DNA of 64,000 bases, taken from the NCBI GenBank assembly GCA_018268085.1, contig JAFDXE010000010.1:55474-119473 (forward strand), in the 5' to 3' direction. This stretch comes from Bacteroidota bacterium (GTDB taxonomy: Bacteria > Bacteroidota > Bacteroidia > Chitinophagales > Chitinophagaceae). Of this stretch, positions 51,277-58,645 are shown piece after piece. The notes beneath the pieces are model-generated. The model saw only the letters and a program-made list of their open reading frames with translations, had not been told where the DNA came from and made no database searches. Within the stretch, counting starts at the first letter, position 1, and every line of letters starts with the position of its first letter. Both the position numbers and the translations under genes were made by a program.

Positions 51277-52074
51277 TCACTTCTTCGCATAATACAACAA
51301 CCTACCCGCCTCACCGAAAACAAATTCCTTTCCATCGGCTTTATAGGTGTTGAATTCCCATACATATTTGTCTGTGATCACAAGTATGTCTTTATCCCCA
51401 AAAATAACTTTGCAACTAAATGATTCTAAAACATCCGATTTATAACAGCTTACTTGTCCGGGTGCGGAACCAATGGTATTCGAGGCAAATATTTCGAGTG
51501 TTTTAATAACTACCGCATCGGTATCAACAGAACCTGCCATGGCCTGCCTGCGATATACCAGCCATTTTCCTTCCGCATTTTTTTGTTCTATATGAACGGG
51601 TTCATTAATTATTTCCTGCTGAATTTTTAGTTTTCCCAAAGTTTCATAAGTAAATATTTCCCGCTTATGCATTTCTTTCAGGTTATCGCCATCATCCAGC
51701 AGCATAACTTCTTTGTTCAGGGAACGGATGATATATTCATCTCCTGCTGCAACCAGGTTGTAAGGCGGATCAATATATACTTCACCTTTCATCGTCATGC
51801 GCATACTGGTAGCATCTTTTATTTCCACACGGTTACTATCAAATGACATTAATAAAGTGTCGGTAAATTCTACAGGACCTTTCCCGTTTTTAGGCGTTCG
51901 TTTCACTTCCTGCCATTTACCTGCGAGTTGACTTATTTCGTAAAATGCTTTTCTTTCAGCGCCGTTTACCTGCGTAATGGGAGTCATTCCCTTTCGGGTT
52001 ACTTTTGGATTTTGTGCCAGGCAGCATACCGCACACATACAACAGATCAGAGATAAACAGATTTTGTGTTTCAT
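51277..52074 (-). CDS. Secreted protein of unknown function
   Basis: A 265-residue exported protein with signal peptide MKHKICLSLICCMCAVCCLAQ. The mature part is beta-rich with an early KWQEVKRTPKNGKGPVEFTDTLLMSF segment and a later KLKIQQEIINEPVHIEQKN one, recalling calycin-type or nuclear-transport-like single-domain secreted proteins, but no family is certain. The start ATG is at 52072-52074; an upstream frame lacks a signal. It converges on uvrD, and no partner is evident. Confidence 0.65.
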   Translation of the reverse strand: MKHKICLSLICCMCAVCCLAQNPKVTRKGMTPITQVNGAERKAFYEISQLAGKWQEVKRTPKNGKGPVEFTDTLLMSFDSNRVEIKDATSMRMTMKGEVYIDPPYNLVAAGDEYIIRSLNKEVMLLDDGDNLKEMHKREIFTYETLGKLKIQQEIINEPVHIEQKNAEGKWLVYRRQAMAGSVDTDAVVIKTLEIFASNTIGSAPGQVSCYKSDVLESFSCKVIFGDKDILVITDKYVWEFNTYKADGKEFVFGEAGRLLYYAKK

Positions 52075-52231
52075 ACACAAGTGGTTTGTATAAAAATAGA
52101 ACATTTACCCAAATTTTGCCCTTTGCACAGCTTGAAATTACCTGTAGTACCAAAACTTTCGAAATCAGAAAAATTACGGCCTTGTTTAGGTGCTATTCCT
52201 GTAATGAAAGCCTATTTCAGTTACAATGAAT

Positions 52232-52239
52232 TAATTTTG
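52232..52239 (+). promoter_or_regulatory. -7 box upstream of the Nfu gene
   Basis: TAATTTTG, a perfect TAnnTTTG, 20 nt before ATG 52260. No clear -33 TTG at the right distance. Confidence 0.45.
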
Positions 52240-52259
52240 CTTTAATTAAATACGCAGTT

Positions 52260-52859
52260 ATGATTAAAACAGGTAATCCCGTTATCAGCATATATACCGA
52301 GATGACGCCCAACCCGGAAACGATGAAGTTTGTTGCCAATAAATTACTGTACCCGGGCAAAAGCATCGATTTCCCTGATGAAGCGAGTGCAAAACCTTCA
52401 CCACTGGCACAGGAGTTATTTACATTTCCATTTATACGTTCGGTGTTTATCGCCAGCAATTTTGTTACGCTTACCAAATCAACCGAAACAGAAGACTGGC
52501 AGGATATCATTCCAACCATTAAGCAATTTTTAAAAGAATACCTGGAAGAAGGAAAAGTGGTGGTGAATGAAGAAGAAGTGGCAGTGATGAAAACTGAGAG
52601 CAGCAATGAAGTAAGTGCCGACGATGATGATGTAGTGAAACGCATTAAAGAATTACTTGAAAATTATGTAAAGCCTGCAGTTGAAATGGATGGCGGTGCT
52701 ATCCAGTTTAAAAGTTACGAACAGGGAAAAGTGAACCTGATGCTGCAGGGAAGTTGCAGTGGTTGCCCCTCATCCATGATTACGTTAAAAGCGGGTATCG
52801 AAGGAATGATGAAGCGAATGATTCCTGAAGTAAAGGAAGTAGTGGCAGAAGCTGAATAA
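52260..52859 (+). CDS. Nfu-type iron-sulfur cluster carrier (NifU family)
   Basis: A 199-residue cytoplasmic carrier. Residues 1-90 match Nfu_N (TEMTPNPETMKFVANKLLYPGKSIDFPD ... LFTFPFIRSVFIASNFVTLTK). Residues 115-195 are the NifU C-terminal domain with VEMDGGAIQFKSYEQGKVNLMLQGSCSGCPSS holding the cluster-binding CxxC. It receives a 4Fe-4S cluster from the assembly machinery and passes it to apo-enzymes. It stands alone, with a promoter box 20 nt upstream and a terminator 20 bp downstream. Confidence 0.95.
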   Translation: MIKTGNPVISIYTEMTPNPETMKFVANKLLYPGKSIDFPDEASAKPSPLAQELFTFPFIRSVFIASNFVTLTKSTETEDWQDIIPTIKQFLKEYLEEGKVVVNEEEVAVMKTESSNEVSADDDDVVKRIKELLENYVKPAVEMDGGAIQFKSYEQGKVNLMLQGSCSGCPSSMITLKAGIEGMMKRMIPEVKEVVAEAE

Positions 52860-52879
52860 AAAATTTAAATGAATAGTGA

Positions 52880-52907
52880 AGAGCATCGGGAGTGGTGCTC
52901 TTTTTTT
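52880..52907 (+). terminator. Terminator after the Nfu gene
   Basis: Stem AGAGCA / TGCTCT (52880-52885 and 52896-52901) with a 10-base loop, then TTTTTTT. Confidence 0.8.
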
Positions 52908-52940
52908 ATGTGCCGTGCTTTTAAACAACAGCAAATGATC

Positions 52941-52983
52941 AACCACAGCGTAACACAAGAATTTTGCACAGCGTTGCACAGCG
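52941..52983 (+). repeat. AACCACAGCG element with TTGCACAGCG tandem pair
   Basis: AACCACAGCG at 52941-52950, then TTGCACAGCG at 52964-52973 and again at 52974-52983. The AACCACAGCG core recurs at 63903-63912. Confidence 0.6.
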
Positions 52984-53094
52984 CAACAATAAGAAATACT
53001 AAAAGGTTTAATCAGTGAACCTGTGGCAAATTATCCAATTACAGAAATAAGGAATTACCATAGTCGATTCATCAGAACTCCATTTTTGATTTTT

Positions 53095-53102
53095 TAATTT
53101 TG
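53095..53102 (+). promoter_or_regulatory. -7 box upstream of the pnuC operon
   Basis: TAATTTTG, a perfect TAnnTTTG, 21 nt before ATG 53124. Confidence 0.45.
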
Positions 53103-53123
53103 ACTTTTTACTTATTGTTGCAA

Positions 53124-53759
53124 ATGACAGTATCACAGGCAATCCAGGAATTCATCACCGGCATGAAACAAACAGGCTGGGTAGAATACATTGCCGTATT
53201 CTCCGGAATCATTAGTGTATGGTTAAGTAAAAAGGAAAACATTCTTGTGTATCCTGTCGGGCTTATCAATACCATTTTTTATGTGTACATCAGCATACAG
53301 GGAAACCTGTTCGGAGAAGCAACGGTAAATTTTTATTATACCGTAATGAGTGTGTATGGCTGGTATAACTGGTCGAGAAAAGATAAACAACTTCAACCGG
53401 TAATACATATCAGCTATTCTTCTGCAAAAGAAAAGCTACAACAGTTGATGTTCTTTACAGGCATATATGTTATCATTTTCTACCTGCTAACAAAAGCAAA
53501 AACAAATTTTGCAGCCGGCGCCATTCCCTGGGCTGATGCCTTTGCCAGCGCAACCGCATTCACAGGCATGTGGTTGATGACAAAGAAAAAAATGGAAAGC
53601 TGGATATGGTATATGCTCACCAACCTGGCTTCCATTCCCCTGTATTTTGTAAAACAGTACGTTTTCACCAGTGTGTATTTTGTAATATTGTTGTTGCTCG
53701 CTGTTGCAGGATGGACAGAATGGAAAAGCAAAGAATCAAAAGTTAATCGTAAACGATAA
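53124..53759 (+). CDS. pnuC: Nicotinamide riboside transporter PnuC
   Basis: A 211-residue polytopic membrane protein with about seven TM helices. Family wording is clear: WVEYIAVFSGIISVWLSKKENILVYPVGLINTIFYVYI, then NLFGEATVNFYYTVMSVYGWYNW with the substrate-site Trp/Tyr/Asn residues, and later AFTGMWLMTKKKMESWIWYMLTNLASIPLYFVK. It admits nicotinamide riboside by facilitated diffusion; import is driven by intracellular phosphorylation. The kinase-like gene two steps downstream (54319) can supply this. ATG 53124 is chosen; a TTG 24 bp upstream is in frame. Confidence 0.94.
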   Translation: MTVSQAIQEFITGMKQTGWVEYIAVFSGIISVWLSKKENILVYPVGLINTIFYVYISIQGNLFGEATVNFYYTVMSVYGWYNWSRKDKQLQPVIHISYSSAKEKLQQLMFFTGIYVIIFYLLTKAKTNFAAGAIPWADAFASATAFTGMWLMTKKKMESWIWYMLTNLASIPLYFVKQYVFTSVYFVILLLLAVAGWTEWKSKESKVNRKR

Positions 53760-53767
53760 ATAAAAAC

Positions 53768-54322
53768 ATGAGTTATTGTAAAGCAATACCCAATATAAAA
53801 GAAGCAGACAGGAAAGTGCATAAGGAGTACCACGACAATCATTATGGTTTCCCAATTGAAAATGATGATGAATTGTTTTGCAGGCTGATACTGGAAATTA
53901 ACCAGGCAGGGTTAAGCTGGACAACCATTTTAAAAAAGCAGGATACATTCCGGAAAGCCTACCATAATTTTAATATTAAAAAAGTTGCCTCTTATAGAGA
54001 GAAAGATTTTGAACGATTGATGAAAGATGAAGGCATTATCCGTAATCGTTTAAAAATAAATGCTGCTATTGAAAATGCAAAGTCTGTTCTTGTATTACAA
54101 AAAGAACATGGTTCATTTAAGAACTGGATCGAAAAGCATCATCCGCTAACAAAAGAAGAATGGGTGAAGCTGTTCAAAAAAACATTTCGGTTTACCGGGG
54201 GTGAAATTGTAAATGAATTTTTAATGAGTACCGGCTATTTACCCGGTGCACATGAAGAAGGATGTGCCGTGTATAAAAAAGTAATGAAATCAAAACCAGC
54301 CTGGGCAAAAAAAAATAAATGA
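53768..54322 (+). CDS. tag: DNA-3-methyladenine glycosylase I (Tag)
   Basis: A 184-residue base-excision enzyme that removes 3-methyladenine. Comparison with E. coli Tag shows the zinc ligands kept: Cys4, His in YHDNHYGFP, and the C-terminal His and Cys in GAHEEGC. The catalytic Glu is in EINQAGLSWTTILKK and the pocket loop GIIRNRLKINAAIENAK is intact. It sits between pnuC (8 bp) and the nadR-like gene (4-bp overlap ATGA), an unusual place for a repair enzyme but firmly in the transcription unit. Confidence 0.93.
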   Translation: MSYCKAIPNIKEADRKVHKEYHDNHYGFPIENDDELFCRLILEINQAGLSWTTILKKQDTFRKAYHNFNIKKVASYREKDFERLMKDEGIIRNRLKINAAIENAKSVLVLQKEHGSFKNWIEKHHPLTKEEWVKLFKKTFRFTGGEIVNEFLMSTGYLPGAHEEGCAVYKKVMKSKPAWAKKNK

Positions 54323-54855
54323 TCAGAAAAGTTGTTGTTATCGGCCCGGAATCAACCGGTAAAAGTACATTGTGCGAACAACTTGCTGCACATTATCAAA
54401 CAGCATGGGTTAAGGAATTTGCGAGAGAATACCTGTTAACTCACGGCTCAAAGTATGCATATGCCGATCTTGGTAAAATTGCCGAAGGACAATTGCACCT
54501 CGAAGATGAAATCTGCAAAGCAGCAATCCGCAATCAGCAATCCGCATTGATGTTTATTGATACAGATATGTATGTAATGAAAGTATGGAGTGAATTTGTA
54601 TTCAATAAATGCGACTCATCAATCCTTAATGAAATTGTGAAGCGCCACTATGATCTGTACCTGCTGTGCAATACAGATCTGCCCTGGGTTGCTGATGAAC
54701 TTAGAGAATATCCTGATCTGCATAGCCGTGAAGTGTTATTTCATTATTATAAAGATGCAATGATCAATCAACCTGTTCCCTGGGTAGAAATAACAGGAAA
54801 CAATGAACAAAGATTAGCGAAGGCAATCAGTGCAATAAATAAAATGATGTTTTAG
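54319..54855 (+). CDS. NadR-like nicotinamide riboside kinase (AAA_28)
   Basis: A 178-residue P-loop kinase matching the ribosylnicotinamide kinase part of NadR. Walker A is GPESTGKST (9-17). It has the NadR-type segments WVKEFAREYL and LMFIDTDMYVMKVWSEFVF, and VPWVEITGNNEQRLAKAI at the end. It phosphorylates nicotinamide riboside to NMN, trapping the PnuC substrate. There is no adenylyltransferase half or HTH, so it is not a full NadR. The ATG overlaps the tag stop by 4 bp. Confidence 0.9.
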   Translation: MIRKVVVIGPESTGKSTLCEQLAAHYQTAWVKEFAREYLLTHGSKYAYADLGKIAEGQLHLEDEICKAAIRNQQSALMFIDTDMYVMKVWSEFVFNKCDSSILNEIVKRHYDLYLLCNTDLPWVADELREYPDLHSREVLFHYYKDAMINQPVPWVEITGNNEQRLAKAISAINKMMF

Positions 54856-54861
54856 GGAAAA

Positions 54862-55542
54862 CTATCTGATCAACTCCTGTATATCCTCATCTCCTTCCAG
54901 GTTATTCATCTGCTGCAACAACCTAACCGATCTGTTTGCCACATATTTGCTCAATGGCTTCACCGTATATTTAGAAGGATTGGGCAGGCAGGCTGCTATT
55001 TGTGCCGCTTCTGCACGGGTTAGATTTTTTGCGTCTTTATTAAAATATTTTTTTGCTGCCGCCTGTACACCGTAAACACCTTCGCCCATTTCGGCAACAT
55101 TTAAATACACTTCTAAGATCCTTTTCTTATTCCACACATGCTCAATCATGAAAGTAAAATAAACTTCAAGTCCTTTGCGAAAGTAGCCGCCGTGTTGCCA
55201 TAGAAAAACATTCTTTGCTGTTTGCTGGCTCAGTGTGCTGGCCCCACGGGTTTTGGTAGGATGCTTTTCATTATACTTCATTGCTTTTTTAATTGCCTTT
55301 ACATCAAAGCCATCATGATCGGGAAATAACTGGTCTTCGCCGGCCATCACCGCCAGTTTAATGTTTGGTCCCATTTCATCATATGAAATATAATCTCTCG
55401 ATAATCCATCGCCGCTCAATACACTAACCAGTTGCGTAATCGTTATCGGCGGATTAATCCACCTGCAAAACAATATGTACACAAACTGGAGAATGAACAG
55501 CCAGATAAAAACCCTCTTTAGTATTTGCCAGAACCGTTTCAA
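54862..55542 (-). CDS. mtgA: Monofunctional peptidoglycan glycosyltransferase (MtgA)
   Basis: A 226-residue membrane-anchored glycosyltransferase of the GT51 family. The N-terminal TM helix (VFIWLFILQFVYILF) is followed by the GT51 core: AVMAGEDQLFPDHDGFD (catalytic Glu in GEDQ), RGASTLSQQTAKNVFLW, RKGLEVYFTFMIEHVWNKKRILEVYLNVAEMGEGVYGVQAAAKKYF. It polymerises lipid II glycan strands; there is no transpeptidase half. The start is TTG 55540-55542: an in-frame stop lies one codon upstream and there is no ATG before the core. The adjacent 55563 gene is upstream. Confidence 0.94.
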   Translation of the reverse strand: MKRFWQILKRVFIWLFILQFVYILFCRWINPPITITQLVSVLSGDGLSRDYISYDEMGPNIKLAVMAGEDQLFPDHDGFDVKAIKKAMKYNEKHPTKTRGASTLSQQTAKNVFLWQHGGYFRKGLEVYFTFMIEHVWNKKRILEVYLNVAEMGEGVYGVQAAAKKYFNKDAKNLTRAEAAQIAACLPNPSKYTVKPLSKYVANRSVRLLQQMNNLEGDEDIQELIR

Positions 55543-55562
55543 TAGTTAGTTTGATGATCCGT

Positions 55563-56117
55563 TTATTTTTTTTGCGGCGACAAATTTATGTATTCAAGCC
55601 GGTAATTTTTTTTACCGATAACCATTGCCTTACCACCAGACCGGCTTAGTAAATAACCAACCCCCGCCAACCCGGCGGATACACCCATAAATGCCGGGCT
55701 AAACCTTTTCCTGTCGGCCAAAAATACAACGCCGTTTGCAACCGTAAGCAAAATACCTCCGCCTAACAGTGCGGCACCGCTTCCCCTTACGTTAAATCCT
55801 TTTTTTTCTTTTCTCCCGATACTTTTTATATCATGGTAATTATACACATAACTGTAGCTGCCAAGCGTATCCGTTATATAGAAGCCGAGTTGAGTCATTA
55901 CCGTTCTTACAATGTATTCTTTTAAAAAAATACTATCGTTACGGATCATAGTGATGGTTGCATTCCGGTAAGCATCTGTTTTAGTAACGAATTCAATTTG
56001 CGTTCCGGGATAATAGGAGTGAATGGTTTTATCTTTCTTCTTTAATATGATAAAATCGGAAGGTTGGGATTGTGCCTGCAAAGCAGCGAGCAAAAAAACG
56101 AATAGAAGTCTGATCAT
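55563..56117 (-). CDS. Secreted/membrane protein, unknown
   Basis: A 184-residue protein with a signal peptide (MIRLLFVFLLAALQAQSQP). The mature part starts as beta-strand-rich (IILKKKDKTIHSYYPGTQIEFVTKTDAYRNATITMIRNDSIFLKEYIVRT) and ends with two glycine-rich hydrophobic helices (SGAALLGGGILLTVANGVVFLAD; PAFMGVSAGLAGVGYLLS). The arrangement suggests an envelope protein with a C-terminal helical hairpin. No named domain is recognised. It is 20 bp upstream of mtgA and may be in the same transcript. Confidence 0.7.
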   Translation of the reverse strand: MIRLLFVFLLAALQAQSQPSDFIILKKKDKTIHSYYPGTQIEFVTKTDAYRNATITMIRNDSIFLKEYIVRTVMTQLGFYITDTLGSYSYVYNYHDIKSIGRKEKKGFNVRGSGAALLGGGILLTVANGVVFLADRKRFSPAFMGVSAGLAGVGYLLSRSGGKAMVIGKKNYRLEYINLSPQKK

Positions 56118-56241
56118 GATATATAATTGTAAACCTTAACCTTCAGCAGCATAAATCTCCCGGCAAATAAATTCAAAAAACAATAACAGCATAAAAATCG
56201 GCAGACTTTAACAGTTGCCAGGCGGGCAAAAGCTCAATCAC

Positions 56242-56874
56242 TTATTTTTTTGAAAGCAGTACGCCAATCATCAATGCCAGTCCGAACACAAGGAACAAAG
56301 CCCCCGATATCCTGTTGATGATCCTGATATTCCTGTCGGTTAATTTTTTCCTGAGCTTGCCGGCGAGGTTTATTTTTAAAATGTCAGCCGACATATTCAG
56401 CAGCAGGCAGATTGAAAAAGTTACAATCCGTTCATTGGGCGTGTATGCGTTGGCGATGGTTTTGGTGGTAGCGGCAATCCACAACGCAATCACTCCCGGG
56501 TTCAGCGTATTGATAAGAAAACCTGTGGCGAATAATTTGGCGTGTGTGGTTCCGGCAATCTTTACACCACTGTCTAATTCTTCTTTTGTATGATATTTCT
56601 TAAAGAACAAATAGAATATTCCCAGGCTAATTAAGAATGCGCCACCGGAAATGCCAATGGTTTCTTTGTATTTGATAAGAACGGTTAACGTGCTTCCGAA
56701 AAAATTGGCGGATACAACCCATAACAAGTCACTCAGCCAAACTCCGGCAATAAAATAAAACGCACTGGTTAGTCCGTAGTTGATACGCAGCTTTATAATG
56801 GTGAAAATCACCGGCCCCACAGAAAATACCAGGGCCAGTCCCAATAAAAATCCTGATAAGATGGCATCTGTCAT
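56242..56874 (-). CDS. LysE-family exporter
   Basis: A 210-residue, six-TM exporter of the LysE/RhtB type. The start GFLLGLALVFSVGPVIFTIIKLRINYGLTSAFYFIAGVWLSDLLWV is the family signature (SVGPVIFT for the usual PGP block), with later FLINTLNPGVIALWIAATT (helix 4, NPK-like to NPG). It exports amino acids or small metabolites; the substrate is unknown. It stands alone between mtgA group and GH3, minus strand. Confidence 0.9.
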   Translation of the reverse strand: MTDAILSGFLLGLALVFSVGPVIFTIIKLRINYGLTSAFYFIAGVWLSDLLWVVSANFFGSTLTVLIKYKETIGISGGAFLISLGIFYLFFKKYHTKEELDSGVKIAGTTHAKLFATGFLINTLNPGVIALWIAATTKTIANAYTPNERIVTFSICLLLNMSADILKINLAGKLRKKLTDRNIRIINRISGALFLVFGLALMIGVLLSKK

Positions 56875-56935
56875 AGATATTGCGAACTACAGGTTCAAAT
56901 AAGCAGTACTTTATTCAGCTAAAAAATTAAAAACT

Positions 56936-58474
56936 TTAATTGATAATGGCAGACTGGTTTAAAAAGTTTTCCCATTCCTCCAGATTCTTTCCTTTTAATA
57001 CTCTCGGGAATTTATGTTGTCCGCCGAGTTTGCCTTTTGCATTCATAAAATCCATAAACACCTGTTCGGGTAAAACGATGGCTTCCACTGCTTTCAATGC
57101 ATGCCTGCGTTCCACTTCGTAATCATCGTTCAGTATTTTTAGTTTTGCATCAATTACGGCAGCAATTTGTTTTGGATCGATGGGATCATCTGTACCAATA
57201 AACCATTTGTGGGCAAAGAAATTTCCATGCGGCACACCGGCAACGGTAAATTCAGGAATAAAAACATTCAGTTCTTCGGCTGCCATTTCAATGGCCTTCG
57301 TCATATTGTCTACGCTTAAATGTTCTCCCACCAGGCTCAGGAAATGTTTGGTTCTGCCTGTAATGATGATCTCATTTTTTTCTTTGTCCATTAACTTAAT
57401 CGTATCCCCGATGGCATATCGCCAGGAGCCTGCATTGGTACTGATCAGTATCGCATAGTCCCTGTCTTCTTCAATTTCATGGATCATATATACTTCGGGA
57501 TCATCTATCATATTGCCTTCGCTGTCGAAATTCTTATCATCAAACGGAACAAATTCAAAAAAGATATTGTTGTTTAATGCCAGTTGCATCTGGTTGGTAT
57601 CCTGCCTGCTCTGGTAAGCAAGAAAACCTTCACTGGCGAGGTAAGTTTCGATGTAGGTGATCGGTTTACCCAATAATTTTTCAAATCCTTTTTTATATGG
57701 CTCCATAGCTACACCGCCATGTACGTAAAAGGCAAGGTTGGGCCACAGTTCATGGATGTGATTGAGTTTATACCGTTCAATAATTTTTTCAAGACAAAGC
57801 TGCAGCCACGCCGGTACGCCAATGATAAAGCCAATATCCCAGTTGGGTGCATTCTCTACCACTTCTTCCAGTTTCCTTTCCCACTCTTTTTCTTTGGCAA
57901 TTTTTTTCCCGGGTTTATATAATCCTAATCCGGCAAACCAGAACGGAATATTTTTTTGCTGAATACCACTTAAATCACCGGCATAATAGGTAGGCCCTTT
58001 TTGCAACTGTGTACTTCCGCCCAGCATCAGCCAGCCTTTACCGATCGCACTTTTGGGTACGTGTTCATAACGGGTCAGGCTAAGCAGTTGTTTGAAACTG
58101 GTGATAACATTACTGCGAATTAAATCTTTGGTAACAGGTATGTATTTACTCGCCGCATCACTGGTGCCACTGCTCAGGGCAAAATATTTAATCACTCCCG
58201 GCCAGCAAACATCGGGGGTACCTTCGAGTGATTTATACCACCATTGATCAAATATTTTATTATAATTATACGTGGGAACAAGCTGCTGGAATTTTTTACC
58301 CGGATGCCGGCTCAGCAGTATTTCATCAAACTTATATTTCTGGCCAAATTGTGTGAACCTTGCTTTGCGTAATAGCTTTTTCAACACCTTTAACTGCTGC
58401 CTGCGGGCATCACTCACCGGAAGATTCAGGGCCTTCGCCAGTGTTTTAGGAAGCTTAATTTCAAATATGGCCAT
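56936..58474 (-). CDS. GH3 auxin-responsive-promoter family protein (acyl-adenylate-forming)
   Basis: A 512-residue cytoplasmic protein of the GH3/JAR1 family (ANL-like acyl-amidosynthetases). The ATP-binding loop is YFALSSGTSDAASKYIPVTKD. Further motifs are FYVHGGVAMEPYKKGFEKL, PITYIETYLASEGFLAYQ, NAGSWRYAIGDTIKLMDK and a hinge-type GRTKHFLSLVGEHLSVDNM. In plants the family conjugates amino acids to hormones; the bacterial substrate is unknown, probably a small carboxylic acid. ATG 58474 (MAIFEIKLPKTLAKALNLPV) is chosen because a -7 box lies 21 nt upstream. Confidence 0.88.
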   Translation of the reverse strand: MAIFEIKLPKTLAKALNLPVSDARRQQLKVLKKLLRKARFTQFGQKYKFDEILLSRHPGKKFQQLVPTYNYNKIFDQWWYKSLEGTPDVCWPGVIKYFALSSGTSDAASKYIPVTKDLIRSNVITSFKQLLSLTRYEHVPKSAIGKGWLMLGGSTQLQKGPTYYAGDLSGIQQKNIPFWFAGLGLYKPGKKIAKEKEWERKLEEVVENAPNWDIGFIIGVPAWLQLCLEKIIERYKLNHIHELWPNLAFYVHGGVAMEPYKKGFEKLLGKPITYIETYLASEGFLAYQSRQDTNQMQLALNNNIFFEFVPFDDKNFDSEGNMIDDPEVYMIHEIEEDRDYAILISTNAGSWRYAIGDTIKLMDKEKNEIIITGRTKHFLSLVGEHLSVDNMTKAIEMAAEELNVFIPEFTVAGVPHGNFFAHKWFIGTDDPIDPKQIAAVIDAKLKILNDDYEVERRHALKAVEAIVLPEQVFMDFMNAKGKLGGQHKFPRVLKGKNLEEWENFLNQSAIIN

Positions 58475-58495
58475 TAAAGGGTTGTTTGATAAAGA

Positions 58496-58503
58496 CAAAT
58501 ATA
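58496..58503 (-). promoter_or_regulatory. -7 box of the GH3 promoter
   Basis: On the minus strand TATATTTG, a perfect TAnnTTTG, 21 nt before ATG 58474. Supports that start. Confidence 0.45.
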
Positions 58504-58506
58504 AAC

Positions 58507-58546
58507 GATTTGACAATTTGATGTTTTGAAAATGAGCTGATTGGCA
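58507..58546 (+). repeat. Degenerate octamer array, TTTGA orientation
   Basis: Five 8-bp units GATTTGAC, AATTTGAT, GTTTTGAA, AATGAGCT, GATTGGCA. The first three share TTTGA. It lies between the divergent GH3 and S46 genes. Confidence 0.5.
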
Positions 58547-58578
58547 AAGCCAACCGTTCAAGTGGCATAATCAGGAGG

Positions 58579-58618
58579 TCCTCAAATTTCCAAATTCTCA
58601 AATCAATTTATTTCTTTA
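58579..58618 (-). repeat. Degenerate octamer array, inverted orientation
   Basis: Five 8-bp units TCCTCAAA, TTTCCAAA, TTCTCAAA, TCAATTTA, TTTCTTTA, which on the other strand repeat TTTGA(G). Together with 58507-58546 it forms an inverted pair in the divergent promoter region. Confidence 0.5.
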
Positions 58619-58624
58619 CGTTTG
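58617..58624 (+). promoter_or_regulatory. -7 box of the S46 peptidase promoter
   Basis: TACGTTTG, a perfect TAnnTTTG, 21 nt before ATG 58646; it abuts the end of the octamer array. Confidence 0.5.
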
Positions 58625-58645
58625 CCGCTCAAAAACAAAGTTCAT

